Part shown: positions 6,804 to 6,868 of the stretch, piece by piece
Position numbering within the stretch: the stretch's first letter is position 1
Layout of the letters: every line of letters starts with the position of its first letter
Assembly: GCA_965369995.1 (NCBI GenBank)
Contig: CBDURO010000059.1
Coordinates: 1 to 6,868, forward strand
From: JAHJCW01 sp965369995
GTDB taxonomy: Bacteria; Fidelibacterota; Marinisomatia; Marinisomatales; JAHJCW01
DNA: 6,868 nt
Reading direction: 5' to 3'
Translations under genes and position numbers: made by a program
Notes under the pieces: generated by a model
Told to the model about the DNA's origin: nothing
What the model saw: the letters and a program-made list of their open reading frames with translations, nothing else
The model's database searches: none

Positions 6804-6868
6804 TTGTCATAGCGAGGAGCGTGACGACGAAGCTATCTCCTTATAAGAGTTTTTATGTCAGGAGATTG
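6804..6868. repeat. dispersed palindromic repeat, cut by the window end
   Basis: The intergenic stretch beginning TTGTCATAGCGAGGAGCG (6804-6821) and continuing GACGACGAAGCTATCTCC (6823-6840) closely matches, from memory, a repeat found in many unrelated bacterial genomes (TTGTCATTGCGAGGAGCG ... GAAGCAATCTCC). A spacer follows, then AGGAGATTG (6860-6868), which looks like the start of the opposite arm: it is the reverse complement of CTATCTCCT (6833-6841) with one mismatch. The rest of that arm lies beyond the window. Within the left arm ATAGC (6809-6813) pairs with GCTAT (6832-6836). It lies upstream of the kinase gene. No coding capacity is seen in it. Confidence 0.7.

Overview
This is an AT-rich bacterial chromosomal window with weak or absent Shine-Dalgarno sequences. 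Its gene set is a POT peptide transporter, thioredoxin-type ArsC, DnaG primase and a Dck/Dgk-type deoxynucleoside kinase. Together with the style of the dispersed palindromes, this suggests a Bacteroidota, Ignavibacteria or related FCB-group organism. That placement is inferred from protein style and base composition, not from a marker-gene tree.

Left part (1-1865): an AT-rich leader precedes an intact proton-coupled oligopeptide transporter (236-1582). Directly behind it lies a short remnant of a second, diverged transporter of the same family (about 1615-1800), carrying an internal stop and a second stop where the reading frame ends. The reverse strand then carries a solitary arsenate reductase (1866-2285) with all three redox cysteines.

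Middle part (2381-5981): four tightly packed genes run rightward and look like one transcription unit. They are a DNA-methyltransferase-like protein of the beta (permuted) N4/N6 class with altered catalytic and AdoMet motifs, a YqeY/GatB-like protein, a CvpA-family membrane protein, and DNA primase DnaG. Junctions are 12 nt apart, a 4-nt overlap and a 1-nt overlap. yqeY next to dnaG recalls the classical macromolecular-synthesis operon (rpsU-yqeY-dnaG-rpoD), but here rpsU and rpoD are not adjacent; cvpA is inserted and a methyltransferase-like gene leads.

Right part (5982-6868): dnaG converges on a deoxynucleoside kinase gene (6120-6740, reverse strand). A perfect 28-bp palindrome sits between them. 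The window ends inside what looks like a second, larger dispersed repeat that begins with a TTGTCATAGCGAGGAGCG sequence.

No CRISPR array, transposase, tRNA, rRNA or recognisable anti-phage cluster was seen. The points most worth a second look are the altered methyltransferase at the head of the primase operon, the decayed transporter paralogue, and the two palindromic repeats.
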